The notes under the pieces: generated by a model
Told to the model about the DNA's origin: nothing
The model's database searches: none
The model's input: only the letters and a program-made list of their open reading frames with translations
Source of the DNA: Myrica gale
Taxonomy: Eukaryota; Streptophyta; Magnoliopsida; Fagales; Myricaceae
Direction of reading: 5' to 3'
DNA: 64,000 nucleotides
NCBI GenBank assembly: GCA_963930655.1
Contig: OZ005605.1
Coordinates: 17,429,501 to 17,493,500 of the forward strand
Program-made: the position numbers and the translations under genes
Shown: positions 58,596 through 64,000 of the stretch, piece after piece
Layout: every line of letters starts with the position of its first letter
Position numbering within the stretch: the stretch's first letter is position 1

Positions 58596-59614
58596 ATGTA
58601 GGTTGTATATGTCTGTGAACTCCCTTCTCTCTCAACTCTCTGGTTTCCGCCCATACCCAATGCCCCTACGGAGGAAGGAGGAGCTCCGGCTCCACCCCCT
58701 CCTTTTTTCTTCTCTTTTTTCCTTCCCCCTCTTCTCTCTTCCCTTTCTTTCTCTCCGGTTCGGTCGGTTGTGGCTTGGTTGGGTTGTTTTTTGGTTTTTT
58801 CTTGCAGGTGAGTTCCCAGCGGTTTTCGGCGGTTTCCGTTCCCTTTGGAGACGCACGCGCCGACTGGTTAGACTCCTCACGCCGAGAGCTACCAGATCCC
58901 TCTTCCCCGGCGTCAAAACGGTGGCAGATGGTGATCCACGCGCCCCACGCGGGGAGCGTGGATCTAACGCGCGGCCACTCTTGGCCGCGCGTAACGCTCT
59001 TCTTTCGCCCGAATCCAGATCTTCTCCGCCGGAATAGCCTCTGTGGCTCCTGCCCTTCATTTCCAGGTCTGGTTCTCCTCCTCCGCCCTGCACGCGCCAG
59101 CGCCGGCGCCTCTGTCGGTCCTGTTCTGGCCGATTTCTCCCCGGTTCCTGGGGAGGTTTATGTTATTTTTTATGTTAGAAATAAGCCCGTTTGGGTCAGC
59201 CCCTATGTTTAGGGCTTATTTTATGTTATATTTTCGCCCGTTTGGGCCAGCCCCTCTGTTTAGGGCTTGTTTCGGTTTGTTTATGTGTGTTTTCCCCTGT
59301 TTATAATTACAGTTAGGACTGCATGGATAGTTCTATTAGGGCGCCGGTCCTTCGACTCCGTCGAAGGGCCTTCAGCGGTCGGTTTGTTACTTTCACGGGT
59401 TTCCTGTGCTTCCTAGGACTCTCGGGTCCTCTCACTTTGGGCCTCGAGCCCGACCCATCCGAGGATCTTGTATCCTCTTCAAAAGTCACTTTAGTGTTGG
59501 CCCCTCAACTCGCCGCTTGTAAAGCCCCTGGTGGGTCTTTCTTTGTTTTTTTAGCTTGTAATTTATGTTTGTGTGTCTTTTTCAATATATAAACATAAAT
59601 GTTTCAAAAAAAAA
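58596..59614 (+). mobile_element. GC-rich poly(A) retroelement, probable internally deleted LINE
   Basis: 1019 bp, much more GC-rich than its surroundings, ending in TTTCAAAAAAAAA. It is flanked by perfect 15-bp duplications ACTCCCATTATCTGG (58581-58595 and 59615-59629). It has a CT-rich 5' part and a GC-rich central part. Two direct copies of a block containing GCCCGTTTGGG, CAGCCCCT and GTTTAGGGCTT lie at about 59188 and 59238. Long frames run through the GC-rich part on both strands, as expected by chance at high GC; none shows a known domain. It is consistent with a LINE 5' end joined to a LINE 3' end without the coding region. Confidence 0.82.
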
Positions 59615-59629
59615 ACTCCCATTATCTGG

Positions 59630-59914
59630 CATCAGCATGACTCCGTTGAAAAGAATGGACACAAAAATCCAAGGAAGTCCAATAAGAACATAAGGGCATG
59701 TTATTCACAATTATTTATGCACTGTTCACGATTCTTTACTCTCTTTGTCGAAAAGAAACTTGATAGTTCCAAACAAGAGGGTATCAGAATTCAGATCCAC
59801 AGGGACATGTCATTCAAGGACGGAGCTTCAATCAACCCACCAAATTGAAGAATAATAAATAGAAAAATTAGAAAAAGATCGGAGAGAACCGAGGATCTAT
59901 TCCAGAACAATTAC
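59630..59914. other. Spacer, possibly intron of the MGD-like relic
   Basis: Non-coding on both strands. On the minus strand it follows the splice donor of the MGDG-synthase-like exon, so its start would be intronic. The next MGD exon is not recognised. Confidence 0.4.
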
Positions 59915-61122
59915 CCTGTACTCGTCCCCGAACTCGATCGGGAAGGCGTTGCAAATGGCGTCCGCGGAGGCCCTGTGCCCTCTACCCAGCGGCGGATTTA
60001 AGGGGCCAGAGCAAAATGTTTGAATTTTTTTTAATTATAACTAATCTACTCACTTTTAGACTAGATTGACCCCCTTAATGATTTAACGTGTTCTTTAATT
60101 CTAGTAAATAAATTAGGATTTAAGTAATTTCAGATAAAGAAAACTCACAAGCAAATTTTTATTACTGTTACAATTAGTTTGACTTTCCACTTAAATACTA
60201 TAATATCCTACATTTTATTCATTTGATTGCAATTTTTTTAAAATTTGTTGTCTTCTTTGAGCAGATGCATGAATATTGAATATAATTTGCAACAAACGAA
60301 ACCTATAAAAAAAAACCTAATAAAATACTAAGAAGAGGTAGTAGATCAGACGACAAAATCTTGAAGTAAAAAGAGAAAATTTACATAAGTTCATTTCTCT
60401 GCTTTCATCTACTGAATTATTTGTGATAGCTGTGAAATTATTAATGTGCATTATATTGAATTATAAAATTGTGATTAGGTTTTAAAATTATATTGAAATT
60501 GTGATTATGACTAGGTTTGTGAAATTGTGATTAGGACAGGTTATGACTTGTGAAAATTATATTGATGAATGTTGTTTTGTTTTGTTTAAATACTAGATAA
60601 GTTTTTTATAAAAAAAATTAGTGGAGTCGTCTAATAACGTGGTTACTACTTTTCAGATGAATACTAGTTCGCAAATACCTCATCTTTTGTTTATTTCGGA
60701 TGATATTATTGCTGATTCAGGGTTGCGTAAACTCATTGAAGAATATGATGTTGGGATTAGGGATCAAGTTTGTAGGGAGTATTTGATAAAAAAAAAATTT
60801 CAGAAGATGCAGACTCGTAGGATCCAATTGTCACTTCTCACCCTTAGCAAATAGTACGGTCCATGTACTTCTTTTTTTTTTCTAAGCGGTCCATGTACTT
60901 CAATATAACATATTTTTAGTCCTTAATATTTTAACTTTAAGACATTTTTTTTGCATTATTTAATTTTTTTTTTTGTCATTTTCCTTTAGGAATTGGCCCA
61001 ATTCATATTCATTTCTGGTTCCCACTGCCTCTACCGGTGTCGCTCATGAGAATCAGCACATTCTAGGTCCTCTCAGCTCCAATTTGCGCCAGTTCCATGG
61101 TCTCATCCTCGTGTGAAAGGAG
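59915..61122 (-). pseudogene. MGDG synthase (MGD2/3-like) exon fragment, split by a hAT
   Basis: On the minus strand, 61122 to about 61028 and then 59986 to 59915 read MELAQIGAERT, a TAG where Lys is expected, NVLILMSDTGRGHRASADAI and CNAFPIEFGDEYR. A donor GTAATT follows. This is the N-terminal nucleotide-sugar-fold start of the chloroplast-envelope galactosyltransferase that makes monogalactosyldiacylglycerol; the usual GGGHR reads GRGHR. Upstream it is cut by another hAT-type element at 61123, and downstream no further exon is found. It is an isolated, nonsense-mutated fragment. Confidence 0.78.
59987..61027 (+). mobile_element. hAT deletion derivative with CCTCTACC target duplication
   Basis: It starts CAGCGGCGGATTTAAGG and ends CCCACTG (inverted CAGTGGG), with perfect 8-bp duplications CCTCTACC at 59979-59986 and 61028-61035. 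It keeps the first transposase codons at 60621 (MESSNNVVTTFQMNTSSQIP to VGIRDQVCREYLIKK), which then jump straight to the 3' end of the gene (QTRRIQLSLL). This matches the start and end of the relic at 20.2-22.8 kb. The 77-codon frame is an internal-deletion product without a catalytic domain. Confidence 0.93.
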
Positions 61123-63274
61123 TAGGGGTGAATAGTGGACTAGTCGGAAGCGGAATTTGACATTCCGATATCCGGTCCGCTAACTAGCGGATGACCAAAA
61201 TAGAGTCCGCTTCCGCTTCCGACTCTTAGCGGAAGCGGATAGCGGAATTCCGACAACTTTTTGGTCCATATTTTTCGGCCCATATAAGCATTTTTTTCAA
61301 TAAATGAAAATCTTACTCATTCAACACAATTCACAAAATAAAATCCTAAAACTTGTAATTGACAAACAAATGTTAAAATAAATCTAAAAACATGCAAATC
61401 ACAAAATCTCATATTAAATAAATCTCAAATCAAACTCGAAACTAACTTGAAATAACAAAATATTACAATACAAACTTAGAAGTATCAACTCAAGTAAGAA
61501 ATTAATAACGTAATCAAACATCAAGGAAAGTATAAAAGGAAGGACTCCAGACCTAAGCATAAAAAAAACCCATAGAATTCCCCATTTTTGATCCTCTAGA
61601 ATGACATAGATGTAGCTGCACCTCTCCAACCTTTCTTCAAAGTAGGACGTTCACAAATGGTATCAATTATTTTTTAGGCAACATAAATATATATATATTG
61701 ATATTAAGGAAAGTATAAAAGGAAGGAGTAGGAAATGTCCACAACCAATCTATTACAATTAAAACTTTATAAAATAACAACAATTTAAAAAAAAAACGGA
61801 GGAGAAATAGAGCCAATAGAGTGGTCTCTTAGCTTAAAGACTATCATATATAGTTACCAAAAAAACGGATCCCACGCGAGTAGTTTTAGAAACAATCTAT
61901 AGAGGAAGGGTTTTAGACAAGATGCTGCTTGTAATAGCCTCTGTTTCTAATGTTTGGGTCAATGGCACATGCACAAAGTCGCACAAATAGGGGCCAGGTA
62001 TATTTGCTAAGAAATTTGGTCACGAAATTAAAAATACTAAAATTTTGTTACTATATGTGTCACATGAACACAAAGGGTACTTCTATTCTTGTCAATACTG
62101 ATCACCAGCAAACAAAAATCTACAACTATTGAAAGTTATTGATTCACTAATCAAACCTGTTCTTAGTTGCTCTGGACGTGTAGACGAGTTGGTCTAAGAA
62201 AATCTCTCTGAAAGAATATGTTTTGATTCCCTACAATAACAAATCTTGTGATTCACCAAATGCAGATGGTGAGAGGCTACTGCACGTATCTGAAAATACA
62301 GATGGACCGATGGTAAGAGACTACTGCATGTATCTAAATAAAATTTTATAGTTAAAAGCTATTGAAGGCGGTTGTTTTAGTTTCTAATAGAATCTGTTTT
62401 TCAAGTAAGAGGTATTAATAGGGGACATTAGTGGGAATCAAAGATCATCTATAGATTTGCCCTAGGGAGAGTGGGGAGGATGAGGAATCGGGAGCACAGT
62501 ATTAACCACCATATCCAGAGCACTAATCACCATATCCAGAGCATAGTACTAACCAGGAAGACAAAGCAACAGAGCCACCAATTAAAAGAAACGGATGAAC
62601 ACTAGTACAAACCCTAAATACGAGAAAGAAGGAAACCTATAATCAAACGAGTAAATCAGACTCATATACATGTGGCATTTCCAACTGAGTCACAATAACA
62701 TTATTTCTCAATGGTCCAAAGACAAACCAACCAGGCGGCAGACAGTACACTATCAACATTAAGAGACATCAACATCAACAGAGAGAGAGAGCTCTTACAG
62801 AGAAAGAGAGAGAGAGAGAGAGAAGCAACGTGAGAGAAGCTGTCGAGCCCTATCCTTTGCTCGAACAGAGAGTGAGGGACTGCAAGAGAAGAGGGAGACA
62901 ACAATGACATTCGGCAGACTCGGCACTCGGTAGACGATCGGAGAAAGAGATGGAGACAACTGAGGGTTTTCGCGAATTGGAGGAAGGAGAGGGATAGGGT
63001 TTTTGGCACGTTTTGATCCGCGGTATTATATTTTTTTTAAACTACTAAACGACGTCGTTCTATTTAAAATAGAACGACGTCGTTTTACTATTCAATTAAT
63101 TAAAAATAAAAAACCCGAAACCGATTTTTCCACTAAACCGGCTGAAAATTCCGGTTCCGGTTTCGGAAAAACTCTAAATTGACCACCGGTTCCGGTTCCT
63201 AAAAGGGTCGAACCTCCTCTTGCCGTAACCGAAGCCGGAGATCCGCCGGAGGCCGAACCGGACTTACACCCCTA
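61123..63274. mobile_element. hAT-type element, 2.15 kb, TAGGGGTG ends
   Basis: It starts TAGGGGTGAATAGTGGAC and ends, inverted, TAGGGGTGTAAGTCCGGTTC. Flanks GAAAGGAG (61115-61122) and AAAAGGAG (63275-63282) agree at seven of eight bases. Subterminal regions are rich in CCGGTT / GCGGAAGC repeats. Inside there is no transposase: AT-rich sequence, a GAGA run (62780-62820) and a 13-bp palindromic ACGACGTCGT motif twice near 63055-63085. The left and right flanks belong to different sequences (MGD-like exon and S2), so the single-element reading is tentative. Confidence 0.6.
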
Positions 63275-63490
63275 AAAAGGAGCCGACTTGACAGAAAGTA
63301 AAAAAAACTCACTACAACAAAGTATTATCCATCCTCTCACATTTACTACCAACTATAGCATGCACTTATAATTAACAAGACATTACCATCAACTCATTAA
63401 CTCAAATCACACTTGCATATCACGAAATAGACATAGTAATTAACCATTTCAAAGGTGACTTTTCAAAACCATTCTATCCGAATGCAAATT
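63275..63490. repeat. Fragment of duplication family S2
   Basis: It matches 15855-16080, 33930-34150 and 56290-56520 (block CACTTGCATATCACGAAATAGACATA). At about 63490 it switches to family S1. Confidence 0.75.
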
Positions 63491-64000
63491 ATATAGTTTT
63501 TAACTTATTATTAAACTTTACATTGGAGAAAAAATGTTCACCGGATTTTTTCAATTTTTTATCCAAATTTAGATGATCCATTAATCCTGACAATGATAAT
63601 TCAACATGTAGCTTCTACTCTGTTTAAGGTTAAGAATTGTGCGCATATATATATATATTATATATATTATAGGTGTTTGCATTAATTTAAAAAGAGTTAT
63701 GGACATCCATACACAAATAAGGACAAAACCAAGTAAAACAAAGGGACGCCAAGAAAAAAAAACAAGAAGTAAAACAAATTAAAGGACACAACAGGAAAAA
63801 TAAAGGAGATTCCTGGGCCAAAAAGAAGAGAGAAGCAAATTGTAAATAGAAATTGACCTTGTTGGACATAAAAAGAAGTAAAAATAGACACTAGCTTCAA
63901 AGGAATAAAAAGAAATACGTACGTGATTACCTTCATTAACCAAAAAAAAAAATTAAAAAAACGCAGCTATCATTTTTCATTGCTGATATTATATATATAT
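63491..64000. repeat. Start of a third S1 copy at the window edge
   Basis: 63491-63535 matches 20158-20205. 63670-64000 matches 22920-23220 and 43900-44480, the sequence directly upstream of the two TAM41-like fragments. A TAM41-like leader is expected just past base 64000. It lacks the fold-back MITE of the second copy and so shows that element's empty site. Confidence 0.75.

Noticed and set aside
58498-59212. Long overlapping ORFs on both strands (up to 179 codons)
   Set aside because: They run through a GC-rich retroelement, cross its left boundary and show no domain; open frames are expected at this GC content.
62701-63009. Minus-strand 102-codon Ser/Leu-rich ORF
   Set aside because: Low-complexity translation of GAGA repeats inside a hAT-type element; no domain.

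Overview
The window is plant nuclear DNA, most likely from a eudicot and possibly a woody one. Genes have short exons with GT-AG introns, the flanks are AT-rich, and several plant transposon superfamilies are nested in one another. No species can be named from sequence alone. There is no sign of bacterial, organellar or viral sequence, and I recognise no rRNA, tRNA or CRISPR.

Only three genes look usable. Bases 1-2371 (+) are the last six exons of a DNA polymerase eta gene (POLH). Bases about 4350-8567 (+) are a complete HDHD3-like HAD-superfamily gene, with a distant leader exon that carries a short upstream ORF. Bases 57427-58174 (-) are a three-exon cystatin-like gene. Almost everything else is duplicated and decaying copies of a few source genes, broken up by transposons.

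Two duplication families explain most of the layout. Family S1 joins the first coding exon of a TAM41/Mmp37-like gene (mitochondrial CDP-diacylglycerol synthase) to the 5' intron and exons of the HDHD3-like gene. Copies lie at about 19.8-26.6 kb and 43.1-47.3 kb, and a third enters the window at 63.5-64 kb. Two further HDHD3 copies (9.6-11.6 kb and 31.1-31.7 kb) lack the TAM41 piece. Family S2 holds the cystatin-like gene on the minus strand with its long 3' flank. Copies lie at 14.3-17.2, 31.7-36.0 and 55.1-58.3 kb, with fragments at 11.8-12.4 and 63.3-63.5 kb. In two copies S2 follows the last exon of a papain-like cysteine protease relic (30.2 and 54.4 kb). Only the last cystatin copy keeps an open reading frame.

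Many transposons can be delimited exactly by target-site duplications. They are: a SINE (12.8 kb); a 5'-truncated LINE (32.2-33.2 kb); a 4.6-kb solo LTR inside a CACTA-like element (36.1-41.7 kb); hAT-type elements at 43.2, 52.6, 60.0 and 61.1 kb; a 385-bp fold-back element (44.0 kb); a TRIM (45.3 kb); and a GC-rich poly(A)-tailed retroelement (58.6-59.6 kb). A decayed hAT transposase gene lies at 20.2-22.8 kb. Paralogous copies supply empty sites for several of these insertions.

The most unusual structure is at about 50.9-53.9 kb. Two related LTR ends, a primer-binding site, a coiled-coil ORF and a polypurine tract enclose an apparently intronless polygalacturonase (GH28) fragment in the same orientation. 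This looks like a retroelement that captured a host cDNA, and a hAT element later landed in the captured gene.
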